A DNA stretch of 8,041 nucleotides from Coprococcus_A sp051877705 (GCA_051877705.1 JBJEJD010000196.1:1-8041); one strand, 5' to 3'; shown: positions 1-6,564, counted from the stretch's first letter. The notes: generated by a model from the sequence alone, not told the origin. Translations and numbers: made by a program.

Positions 1-788
1 CATGGCAGAATCAGCAGAAGGAATTTGACGGTATACCGGCACCGGTGCTTTTTACAACTAATTGCCTCATGCCGCCAAAACCGGGATATGCAGACAGGGT
101 TTTTACGACAGAGGTCGTTTCCTATCCGGAAATGGTTCATATTGGATCGAATAAGGATTTTACGCCTGTCATAGAAAAGGCTTTGGAGCTGGGCGGTTAC
201 AGGGAAGATCAGGCGTTCACCGGTATCAACGGCGGACATCAGGTGACGACGGGATTTGGGCATGGAACGGTGCTCTCTGTGTCAGATAAGGTGGTGGAGG
301 CAGTTAAATCGGGAACTATCCGGCATTTTTTCCTTGTGGGCGGCTGCGACGGCGCAAGACCGGGGCGGAATTATTATACGGAATTTGTTAAGAAAACACC
401 TGCGGACAGTATCGTGCTGACATTGGCCTGTGGTAAATACCGGTTCAATGATCTGGATCTGGGAACCATCGGCGGGCTGCCGCGGCTGATGGATATGGGA
501 CAGTGCAATGATGCCTACAGTGCCATTAAGGTGGCTTCTGCCCTGGCAGAGGCTTTTGGCTGCGGTGTGAATGATCTGCCGCTGTCCATGGTTCTTTCCT
601 GGTATGAGCAGAAGGCCGTCTGCATTCTTCTGACGCTTTTGCATCTTGGCATCAAAAATATCCTGCTGGGACCGACCTTTCCTGCGTTTATTTCACCGAA
701 TGTGCTTCAATTTCTGGTTGAGAATTATCATATCGGGGCGATTTCGGAACCCGAGGGGGATATGAAGAAATTATTGGGTAAAAGATAA
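1..788 (+). CDS. hcp: Hydroxylamine reductase / hybrid-cluster protein, 3' part (5' end outside window)
   Basis: This is the C-terminal half of the hybrid-cluster protein, a cytoplasmic Fe-S enzyme that reduces hydroxylamine in vitro and is linked to nitric oxide and nitrosative-stress defence. The frame is open from base 3 (about 261 codons seen), so roughly the first half of a usual ~540-residue protein is missing, including the N-terminal Fe-S cluster cysteines. The C-terminal ligands of the hybrid [4Fe-2O-2S] cluster are present: Cys in TTNCLMPP (codon at 63-65), Cys in VGGCDGARPG, Cys in TLACGKYRF, Cys in MGQCNDAY, and the Glu and Lys of WYEQKA. The spacings between the middle cysteines (28 and 25 residues) fit the family. 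A GTG at 45 lies inside a conserved stretch and is not a start. It ends in TAA with no clear hairpin terminator after it. The neighbouring transporter shows no obvious functional link. Identity is very secure from the ligand pattern. Confidence 0.96.
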   Translation, partial: WQNQQKEFDGIPAPVLFTTNCLMPPKPGYADRVFTTEVVSYPEMVHIGSNKDFTPVIEKALELGGYREDQAFTGINGGHQVTTGFGHGTVLSVSDKVVEAVKSGTIRHFFLVGGCDGARPGRNYYTEFVKKTPADSIVLTLACGKYRFNDLDLGTIGGLPRLMDMGQCNDAYSAIKVASALAEAFGCGVNDLPLSMVLSWYEQKAVCILLTLLHLGIKNILLGPTFPAFISPNVLQFLVENYHIGAISEPEGDMKKLLGKR

Positions 789-926
789 GAAAATTTATTT
801 TCATAATATCGATATACGAAAATTTAACCGACATTTTACATTCTCCTGATAGTAGTTTTTACATTTGCTGGATATATTGAGTGTGTATTAAGAAATACAT
901 GTGAAAATTCAGGAGGAATGATTAAA
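789..926 (+). other. AT-rich hcp-ecfS intergenic / leader region
   Basis: This 138-base gap is strongly AT-rich and holds no ORF of note. I see no GC-rich terminator hairpin and no fold that I recognise as a known riboswitch, although ECF transporter genes often have one. It contains a perfect 10-bp palindrome ATATCGATAT at 806-815, two copies of TTTTACATT at 834-842 and 857-865, a TATATT box at 873-878 with no convincing -35 partner, and an inverted repeat at 884-899. The promoter of the transporter operon is expected here but cannot be placed with confidence. Confidence 0.5.
884..899 (+). promoter_or_regulatory. Inverted repeat upstream of the ECF operon, candidate operator
   Basis: TGTATT-AAGA-AATACA is a perfect 6+4+6 inverted repeat ending 11 bases before the AGGAGG ribosome binding site of the S-component gene. 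If the weak -10-like TATATT at 873-878 is used, the repeat would cover the transcription start, a usual place for a repressor. The RpiR-type regulator at the end of this gene cluster is the obvious candidate to bind it. This is inference; an AT-rich 16-mer can be symmetric by chance. Confidence 0.35.
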
Positions 927-1778
927 ATGACTACGATTAAAAAACAGTCAGCCACCCAATCCCAGAAGCTGATGGTGTTTGTGCTGACAATGGCACTCTA
1001 TGGCCTTGCAACTTTATTTACTGAATTGATTCCGGAGATTCAGGTCGGACTGGTGGAGTTCTCTGTGGAATATTTCCTGTTTATTCCGCTTTCCCTTGCC
1101 ATTCTCTTTGATCCTATGTCTGCAGCTCTTGGTGCGGCAACCGGAGAACTGGTATTCAGTGAGATCATGCTGGGACAGTTTGGCGGTCTTGGTGAGTTGG
1201 AGAAATTCATCACCGTAACCATCGGTGTTTACATAGCAGGCCGTCTGGTACGCAATCCAAAGAACCGCACCATGGTTGGTATTGCAGCCTTTGGTGGTAC
1301 GGCTATTCAGCTGCTGCTTGGTACTATTGTGGATATTCTTAAGGTACAGTTTGCCATCGAGGATTTTGAGGCAGTGGCAGGACTTCCGGAAAGTGTATTT
1401 GCTACAGAAGGATTTGCCTTCCTCAACGATCTTTTGTTCTCAGGCATTCTGTTCTGCCTGCTTCCGACATTGTTCCTTGTGCCGAAGCTTTACGGAAAGA
1501 TCGAACCGCTTCTCGGCATGCAGCCAAGAACAGAAAAAACATATCTGGGAAGCATCGGATGGAAGACCATTATTGGATGTGCGGCAGCATTTGTAGTAGC
1601 GATTATTGCTGAATTCATGGCAGAGAGCGGTTTTGCCATCATTGACTGGGAAGCTGAATGGGCAGAGAGTACAACATCACTTGCCATAGGCATCGTAGTG
1701 GCTGCGGTAATATCTGTTATCGCTGTACTGGTCATGAGAACACAGTCTGCAAAAGCGTCCGTAGAAGAAGGAGCGTAA
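927..1778 (+). CDS. ECF-type transporter substrate-binding membrane component (S component), substrate unknown
   Basis: Predicted 283-residue integral membrane protein acting as the substrate-capturing subunit of an energy-coupling-factor importer. The role is inferred mainly from context: the ATPase and EcfT genes follow within 5 and 2 bases. Hydrophobic segments lie near residues 15-35, 50-70, 94-108, 117-138 and 166-186, with two more at 213-232 and 252-270 after a polar stretch. Typical S components have six segments and about 170-220 residues, so this one carries an extra C-terminal hairpin. Acidic residues are frequent in and near the membrane (E33, E37, E44, E48, D62, E74, E79, D136, E229). 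The ATG at 927 is preferred over 918 because AGGAGG at 911-916 sits 10 bases before it but only one base before 918. I do not recognise a vitamin- or metal-specific family. Confidence 0.8.
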   Translation: MTTIKKQSATQSQKLMVFVLTMALYGLATLFTELIPEIQVGLVEFSVEYFLFIPLSLAILFDPMSAALGAATGELVFSEIMLGQFGGLGELEKFITVTIGVYIAGRLVRNPKNRTMVGIAAFGGTAIQLLLGTIVDILKVQFAIEDFEAVAGLPESVFATEGFAFLNDLLFSGILFCLLPTLFLVPKLYGKIEPLLGMQPRTEKTYLGSIGWKTIIGCAAAFVVAIIAEFMAESGFAIIDWEAEWAESTTSLAIGIVVAAVISVIAVLVMRTQSAKASVEEGA

Positions 1779-1783
1779 ATCCT

Positions 1784-3520
1784 ATGAACGTGATAGAGAT
1801 AGAGCATCTGACCTATTCCTATCCGGGCGCTGACCAGCCGACGCTGAAAGACATTACTATTCAGATTGAAAAAGGGGACTTTCTTGCAATTGTTGGGAAC
1901 AACGGCTGTGGGAAGTCCACTTTTTGCAAAACGCTCAACGGTCTGATTCCTCAGTTTATCAGCGGTGATTTCGAAGGCAAGGTTCTGGCATGCGGGCTGG
2001 ATACAAATAAAACGGATGTGGGCGTGCTGGCACAGAAGGTAGGTTATGTTTATCAGGATTTTGAAAATCAGATCATCCGTCCGACAGTACTGGACGATGC
2101 TTCCTATGCCTGCCTGAATTATGCCATGCCGGATTATAAAGAGCGAGGGATGAAGGCATTGGAGCAATGCGGCCTTACGGGAAAAGAGGATGATTATATC
2201 TGGCAGCTTTCCGGCGGTCAGACCCATCTGCTGGCTCTGGCAGGGGCTGTCTCCCTGCAGCCGGATGTGCTGATCCTGGATGAGCCCATTGCGCAGCTTG
2301 ATCCTGCCCATGCAGACCGGATTTATGGTGTTCTGCGGGAACTGAATGAAAAATACGGCAAGACGATTATTGTCATTGAGCATCATACGGAATATATTGC
2401 AGATTACTGCAGGCATGTAATGCTGATGAAGGATGGCCGGATCCAGTGGATGCTGCCGACAGATGAGGCGCTGAGGCGGGTCGGTGAATTGCAGGAGTGC
2501 AATATATTTCCGCCCCAGGTGACTATTGCAGCCCATCGTCTGCAGAAAGCCGGACTATTTGCAAAGAATACTGTTCTGCCGACGACGGTGGAAGAAGGCA
2601 GGGCAGTATTTGCTTTAAAAGCGGATTCCCTTACCGGGAGGACCGTATCCGGTGTGTGCCCGGAGCCGGAGGCTGGCGGCAGAATGACGTCTGCTGTCTA
2701 CAGGGATGAGACGGTTGCCCAATTCCGGAATGTATCTGTGTCCTACCGTTCCGTTAAAGGAGAGCCGCACAGCGTATTTTCAGGTTTGAATCTGGAAATC
2801 CATAAAGGTGATAAAGTCGCTTTGATCGGTTCCAACGGGGCGGGAAAATCCACATTGATGAAAATGCTGGTGGGTCTTTTGAAGCCTTCTTCCGGAGAAA
2901 TTTTCCTGAATGGCGAAAGTATTCGGGCTGTAAAACCGGAGACTCTTTCCAGGCAGATATCCATGGTGTACCAGAATCCGGAGGATATGTTCATCAAAGA
3001 TTCCATCGGAGCCGACATTGCCTATGCCATGGAAGTCCGGAACATTGTCGGCAGTCGGCAGCGGACCGATGAGCTCCTGGAACGTTTCAGGCTGACAGAA
3101 CTTCGGGACAGAGACGGACGGCTTCTGTCCGGCGGTCAGATGCGTAGGGCAAGTCTTGCCATTGGTATTGCGCTGAACCCGGGAATCCTTTTGCTGGATG
3201 AACCGACGGCCAATCTGGATATTGCCACACGCAAGGAGATCATGCGCACTCTGGAAGATCTGAAGAGCATTACAGAAACGGTCATCATTGCCACTCATGA
3301 TATGCAGCTGGTCTGTGAGTGGGCAGACAGGATCATCGTACTCTGCGGCGGGCAGGTCGTGGGAGACGGCAGTCGGGATGAGATATTCGGCAACCGGTCA
3401 ATCGTGGAGAAGGTGGGAATCCGCCCTCCGGAAATATTTACCATGGGCCAGGTATTGTGCCCGGATGCATTGTGTTATACAATTGATGATTTTCTGAATT
3501 ATTTTGAAGGGAGAAAATAG
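1784..3520 (+). CDS. Energy-coupling factor transporter ATPase with two fused ABC domains
   Basis: A 578-residue cytoplasmic protein with two complete ABC ATPase domains in one chain, replacing the separate EcfA and EcfA' subunits. Domain 1: Walker A GNNGCGKST (38-46), Q-loop Gln91, signature LSGGQ (142-146), Walker B ending in Asp166-Glu167, switch His200. Domain 2: Walker A GSNGAGKST (349-357), Q-loop Gln397, signature LSGGQ (448-452), Walker B ending in Asp472-Glu473, switch His505. A linker of about 80 residues joins them. Both sites keep all catalytic residues, so both could hydrolyse ATP. The signature of domain 1 continues as QTHLLALA where a basic residue is usual; domain 2 has QMRRASLA. 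The ATG at 1784 is chosen because AAGGAG (1768-1773) lies 10 bases upstream and the ABC fold begins at once; an upstream in-frame ATG at 1658 would overlap the S gene by 121 bases. Five bases separate it from the S gene, suggesting coupling. Confidence 0.95.
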   Translation: MNVIEIEHLTYSYPGADQPTLKDITIQIEKGDFLAIVGNNGCGKSTFCKTLNGLIPQFISGDFEGKVLACGLDTNKTDVGVLAQKVGYVYQDFENQIIRPTVLDDASYACLNYAMPDYKERGMKALEQCGLTGKEDDYIWQLSGGQTHLLALAGAVSLQPDVLILDEPIAQLDPAHADRIYGVLRELNEKYGKTIIVIEHHTEYIADYCRHVMLMKDGRIQWMLPTDEALRRVGELQECNIFPPQVTIAAHRLQKAGLFAKNTVLPTTVEEGRAVFALKADSLTGRTVSGVCPEPEAGGRMTSAVYRDETVAQFRNVSVSYRSVKGEPHSVFSGLNLEIHKGDKVALIGSNGAGKSTLMKMLVGLLKPSSGEIFLNGESIRAVKPETLSRQISMVYQNPEDMFIKDSIGADIAYAMEVRNIVGSRQRTDELLERFRLTELRDRDGRLLSGGQMRRASLAIGIALNPGILLLDEPTANLDIATRKEIMRTLEDLKSITETVIIATHDMQLVCEWADRIIVLCGGQVVGDGSRDEIFGNRSIVEKVGIRPPEIFTMGQVLCPDALCYTIDDFLNYFEGRK

Positions 3521-3522
3521 TC

Positions 3523-4356
3523 ATGCGAATAGCAGAGAAACTGTCAGAAAATATTTTAGATAAGTTTTCCATTGATTTCCTGCGCAATCAGGTGCTGAAA
3601 AATGCTTACGGGAATAATGATACGGTTATTGCCGGTATGGATCCCCGGATGCTTCTGGTCTGGTATCTGTTTTTCGGAATCGTACCATGGTTTGTCAATG
3701 ATCTTCCTTTCCTGCTCGGCTGCTTTTTGCTGGTCATTATAACGACTATGCTGGCACGGGTGGCGGGACTGGTGTTGTTCCTGTTTATTATTGGTGTATT
3801 CACTCAGACCGGTTATCTGCTGGTGGCCACTCTGATCTTTGGTGGCAACGCTTCGGCCATCGCACCACTTTTGGTGCTGACGCTGAAGGTGGCAACGGTT
3901 TCCCTTGCTTCCATTACCATTTTTTCGGGGCTTGATCCGGACAAACTGGCCAATGGGCTTATGTGGTATGGATGTCCTGAGAGACTTTCATTCTCAATTT
4001 CCTATGCTTACCGGATACTGCCGCTTTTGATGGAGGAATTCCAGAACGTGCTTCTGTCCTACCGGCTCAGGGGCAATCCGCCGGATCACCAGAATCTGAC
4101 AGGAAAGATCAGGTATCTCATTTATCAGATCAAAATAATTATTCAGGCATTCTATCCGCTGATGCTCAATACGGCAAAGCGTTCGCGGACGACGGTGGAG
4201 GTCCTTGAGATCAAGGGATACCGTTATGCCGCTGTCAATAAAGAGGTTAAGAAGATCAAGCTGTCTTCTTTGAAAGTTTCCAATAATGATCTGCTGTTTT
4301 TGTCATTATCTTTTCTGTGGGTGGCAATTACAGTGTTGATTTCGACATTAATATAG
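3523..4356 (+). CDS. Energy-coupling factor transporter transmembrane protein EcfT
   Basis: A 277-residue membrane protein that couples the ATPase pair to the S component. Hydrophobic segments lie near residues 42-57, 61-77, 80-105, 112-135 and 258-277. Between them is a long cytoplasmic region with the two coupling-helix motifs typical of EcfT. The first reads LRG (182-184, within SYRLRG) and the second IKG (230-232, within LEIKGYR), whereas the textbook form is Ala-Arg-Gly in both. The polar helix-rich section and the PERLSFSISYAYR stretch fit the CbiQ/EcfT family. Ribosome binding site AGGGAG (3508-3513) is 9 bases upstream, and only two bases separate it from the ATPase stop codon. The family call is secure; which S component it serves is inferred from the operon. 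Confidence 0.92.
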   Translation: MRIAEKLSENILDKFSIDFLRNQVLKNAYGNNDTVIAGMDPRMLLVWYLFFGIVPWFVNDLPFLLGCFLLVIITTMLARVAGLVLFLFIIGVFTQTGYLLVATLIFGGNASAIAPLLVLTLKVATVSLASITIFSGLDPDKLANGLMWYGCPERLSFSISYAYRILPLLMEEFQNVLLSYRLRGNPPDHQNLTGKIRYLIYQIKIIIQAFYPLMLNTAKRSRTTVEVLEIKGYRYAAVNKEVKKIKLSSLKVSNNDLLFLSLSFLWVAITVLISTLI

Positions 4357-4363
4357 TTATAAT
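4336..4363 (+). promoter_or_regulatory. Possible internal promoter for the PHP gene and regulator
   Basis: TTGATT (4336-4341), 16 bases, then TATAAT (4358-4363) form a good sigma-A-like promoter at the very end of ecfT. A second TATAAT overlaps at 4363-4368 and could pair with TCGACA at 4342-4347 over 15 bases. Transcription from the first would start near 4370, giving a leader of about 13 bases with the ribosome binding site near its 5' end. AT-rich gaps produce such matches by chance, so this is moderate evidence only. Confidence 0.45.
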
Positions 4364-4382
4364 ATAATTACAGGAGTTAAAA

Positions 4383-5219
4383 ATGTATATTGATTTTCAT
4401 ACCCATGGAAAGCTGGCAAAATATCTGCCCTTTTCAGTTCCATACACGGAATGGCTGCTGGGCGAAGCAAAAAATGCCGGCCTGGATGCCATTTGTCTGA
4501 CGGAGCATTTTAATACGCAGCAGTTTGATGAGGTTTACGCCTATATTGCCGACCACGGTGAGCGGCAGGGAGATGCCTTTGTTTTTAACGGGTTAAAGGT
4601 ATTTCCGGGAATGGAGACGGACATTGCGGAGAGTGGTCATGTACTTAGTATCGGACCTATGGAAGCGATACGGGAGCTGAACCGGCGTCTGGAGCCTTAC
4701 AAACAGAAGGGGAACTTTCTTCCTTTTGAAGAGCTGAGAAACATGTTTGATGAATACCCCGTTCTGGTGGGAGCAGGGCATCCATTCAGACAGGATGGAC
4801 GGCATATACCGGACCTTCCGCAGGAACAGCTGCTTCGATTTGATTTTGTTGATCTGAATGGAAAGGATGTGGCAGAAAACAGACAGCGTACAGAGCTTAT
4901 GACCTATGATCTGGCCGGAAAAATCGGAAGACCGGTGGTGGCGGGAAGTGATACCCATCAGGCCTTCCAGTACGGCTGTATCCGCACGAATTTTGAGAAG
5001 GATTTTGATACTTTTGACGAACTTCGTACAGAGATGAATGCAGGCCGGTATACCATCTGTATCCATCCGGATGCGGCTTTCAGGGTGAAGACTGCCGGCC
5101 TTCTGAAACGTTCTCTCAAGGAAATTCATGCGCTGGGCGGAGATTATGTTTCGGTGCTTCTGCGTACTTCCGGGGAATCACCGGCGGTGGCAGCTGCCAA
5201 AAGAAAAGCGGTGGGGTAA
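4383..5219 (+). CDS. PHP-domain metal-dependent phosphoesterase
   Basis: A 278-residue soluble protein of the PHP (polymerase and histidinol phosphatase) superfamily, whose members hydrolyse phosphate esters with two or three metal ions. The full set of likely metal ligands is visible: HxH in DFHTHGK (H6, H8), E41-H42 in LTEHF, E78 in GMETD with H86 nearby, H133 in GAGHPFR, and D190 and H192 in GSDTH. There is no signal peptide, so it acts in the cytoplasm. AGGAG (4372-4376) lies 6 bases before the ATG. It follows ecfT after 26 bases and precedes the RpiR-type regulator. The placement suggests it acts on the imported compound or a phosphorylated product of it. It is not clearly a histidine-pathway enzyme, as no other his gene is nearby. 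The exact substrate is unknown. Confidence 0.88.
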   Translation: MYIDFHTHGKLAKYLPFSVPYTEWLLGEAKNAGLDAICLTEHFNTQQFDEVYAYIADHGERQGDAFVFNGLKVFPGMETDIAESGHVLSIGPMEAIRELNRRLEPYKQKGNFLPFEELRNMFDEYPVLVGAGHPFRQDGRHIPDLPQEQLLRFDFVDLNGKDVAENRQRTELMTYDLAGKIGRPVVAGSDTHQAFQYGCIRTNFEKDFDTFDELRTEMNAGRYTICIHPDAAFRVKTAGLLKRSLKEIHALGGDYVSVLLRTSGESPAVAAAKRKAVG

Positions 5220-5241
5220 TTTATTGTAAAGGAGGATGCAT

Positions 5242-6072
5242 ATGAGTTTTGATTTTCCTAAGATGCCTGAGAAGCTGACGGCGGCGGAACAGGCAGTCAT
5301 GGAGTATATTGCCGGCCACACGGAGGAATTCCTTTTTATGACCATCGGGCAGCTGGCGTCCCGGCTCAATGTGTCCGAAGCGACGATTTCACGTTTTGCC
5401 CGCCATGTGGGCTGTGAGGATTTCAAACATCTGAAACAGATTATTATGGAGCAGACGGTGCAGAATGGACCTGTGCAGAAGCTGGCCAATACATTGTACA
5501 CCGGCAATGGGGAGCTGCTGAAGAACTGGATGGGGCAGCAGCAGTATAATCTGCAGAGGACGCTGGAGCTCCTGGATCAGGAGGAATTTGACCGGGCAGT
5601 TCAGTCCATCGCAGAGGCTCACAGAGTATTTATCCATGGAAAGAATGCTTCCCGGTCGCTGGCACAGCTTTTGGAATTCCGGCTGCGGAGGATGGGCGTT
5701 GATGTACACTGCATCCCTTCCAGCGGTACGGAAGTCCTGGAAGGCCTTGCCCCTGTCCGGCCGGATGATCTTGTGATCCTGTTCGGCTTTTCTAAAATAT
5801 CAGCGGAGGGAAGGGTTGTTCTGGATTACCAGAAGACTGCCGGTTATAAGACTCTCATGTTTACCGGGCAGCTATACCATGCAGATAAACTGCAGGCAGA
5901 CATCAATCTTTTTGTTTACCGTGGGGAGGAGAATGAATATCATTCCATGAGCGCACCGATGGCTGTAGTGGATGCATTGATCATTGCTCTCTCTGCATAT
6001 ATGGGCAGTGAGGCCGTGGCCGGTCTGAAGACGGTGAAGAAACTGAAGGATGAATATGGGAAAAAATTATAA
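5242..6072 (+). CDS. RpiR/MurR-family transcriptional regulator (HTH plus SIS domain)
   Basis: A 276-residue DNA-binding regulator. The N-terminal RpiR-type helix-turn-helix spans about residues 12-65, with the recognition part TIGQLASRLNVSEATISRF at 34-52. The SIS domain, about 112-250, normally binds a phosphosugar. Here its first loop reads HGKNAS (131-136), with Asn134 where GxGxS has the second glycine. The second loop reads FGFSKISAE (180-188) instead of the usual SxSGxTxE, so the ligand pocket is atypical. The ATG at 5242 is chosen because AAAGGAGG (5228-5235) is 6 bases upstream; the ATG at 5236 directly abuts that site. It lies 22 bases after the PHP gene and is likely in the same transcript. 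It is inferred to control the ECF cluster in response to the imported compound. No clear terminator follows. Confidence 0.9.
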   Translation: MSFDFPKMPEKLTAAEQAVMEYIAGHTEEFLFMTIGQLASRLNVSEATISRFARHVGCEDFKHLKQIIMEQTVQNGPVQKLANTLYTGNGELLKNWMGQQQYNLQRTLELLDQEEFDRAVQSIAEAHRVFIHGKNASRSLAQLLEFRLRRMGVDVHCIPSSGTEVLEGLAPVRPDDLVILFGFSKISAEGRVVLDYQKTAGYKTLMFTGQLYHADKLQADINLFVYRGEENEYHSMSAPMAVVDALIIALSAYMGSEAVAGLKTVKKLKDEYGKKL

Positions 6073-6125
6073 TATAGGAAAGATAATGCAGTCATGCAGA
6101 AAGGGAAAAGTCAGGCAATTCTATA

Positions 6126-6154
6126 TTGACATAAGGTAATATAATATATATAAT
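6126..6154 (+). promoter_or_regulatory. Consensus sigma-A promoter of arsR
   Basis: TTGACA (6126-6131) and TATAAT (6149-6154) both match the consensus exactly and are separated by exactly 17 bases. The predicted start is near 6161, inside the inverted repeat at 6159-6176. A promoter this strong fits a gene kept silent by a repressor and released when arsenite is present. Confidence 0.9.
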
Positions 6155-6158
6155 AACA

Positions 6159-6176
6159 CATAGAAAAATTTCTATG
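6159..6176 (+). promoter_or_regulatory. ArsR operator 1
   Basis: CATAGAAA-AA-TTTCTATG is a perfect 8+2+8 inverted repeat. It begins 5 bases after the -10 box and covers the predicted transcription start of arsR. ArsR/SmtB repressors bind such dyads at or near the -10 and start region. A near-copy lies before acr3 at 6572-6589. Confidence 0.8.
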
Positions 6177-6195
6177 AATAAGTGAGGTGAGTTCC

Positions 6196-6519
6196 CTGGA
6201 ACAGAAGTATATGGATGTGAGTAAGATTTTGAAGGCTATTTCAGATCCAAAGCGTCTGAGGATTGTTGATATGTTATCTTGCGGTGAACTGTGCGCCTGT
6301 AAGATTCTGGAGGAATTTCATATTACTCAGCCGACTTTGTCCCATGATATGAGAGTGCTGATCGAGGCGAAAGTTGTTACGGACCGCCGGGAGGGAAAAA
6401 ATATCTATTATTCTTTAAATAAAGAATATCTAAATGCTTTTCATCAGACTCTTGGAGAGATCTTTGCTGAACAGGAAGATTGTATTTGTTATCAAAAGGA
6501 GCAGTGTGACTGCAGATGA
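6196..6519 (+). CDS. arsR: ArsR-family arsenic-responsive repressor
   Basis: A winged-helix repressor of about 107 residues that leaves DNA when As(III) or Sb(III) binds. Numbered from a CTG start at 6196, the metal-binding helix reads GELCACKIL with C33 and C35, the CxC site of ArsR proteins, plus C29 just before. The recognition helix reads TQPTLSHDMRVL (44-55), followed by the wing REGKNIYYSL. The C-terminus holds four more cysteines in a CxCx5CxC tail (C96, C98, C104, C106). Start choice is uncertain: GAGGTG (6184-6189) is 6 bases before CTG 6196, while the in-frame GTG at 6187 has no ribosome binding site upstream and ATG 6211 would cut the first helix. It is likely autoregulated through operator 1 and paired with the acr3 efflux gene downstream. 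The product is certain; the start is not. Confidence 0.92.
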   Translation: MEQKYMDVSKILKAISDPKRLRIVDMLSCGELCACKILEEFHITQPTLSHDMRVLIEAKVVTDRREGKNIYYSLNKEYLNAFHQTLGEIFAEQEDCICYQKEQCDCR

Positions 6520-6520
6520 G

Positions 6521-6559
6521 GCCGGCGCTCTACGGAAAAGCTAATGAGTGCCGGTTTTT
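6521..6559 (+). terminator. Intrinsic terminator after arsR
   Basis: CCGGCGCTC (6522-6530) pairs with GAGTGCCGG (6546-6554) to make a 9-bp stem with one G-U pair and a 15-base loop, followed at once by TTTTT (6555-6559). It starts two bases after the arsR stop codon. It would end or attenuate arsR transcripts before acr3. Confidence 0.85.
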
Positions 6560-6564
6560 ATGTA

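Noticed and set aside
797..823. Possible hcp terminator around ATTTTC...GAAAAT and ATATCGATAT
   Set aside because: The stem is short, AT-only in most positions, imperfect and lacks a following T-run.
789..926. Riboswitch in the ECF leader
   Set aside because: No conserved core of a known vitamin or metal riboswitch was recognised, and the region is too AT-rich for a stable multi-helix fold by eye.
1658..1783. N-terminal extension of the ATPase from an upstream ATG
   Set aside because: It would overlap the S gene by 121 bases, has a Cys/Arg-rich sequence unlike an ABC protein, and the ATG at 1784 has a good ribosome binding site.
1490..2536. Long minus-strand open frame of 348 codons overlapping the S component and ATPase genes
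   Set aside because: It lies antisense to two well-supported genes, has no recognisable domain and low-complexity composition typical of an antisense shadow.
2780..3298. Minus-strand open frame of 172 codons
   Set aside because: Fully antisense to the second ABC domain, whose motifs are all intact on the + strand.
6073..6125. Terminator after the RpiR-type gene
   Set aside because: No GC-rich inverted repeat with a T-run is present; only a short direct repeat ATGCAG is seen.
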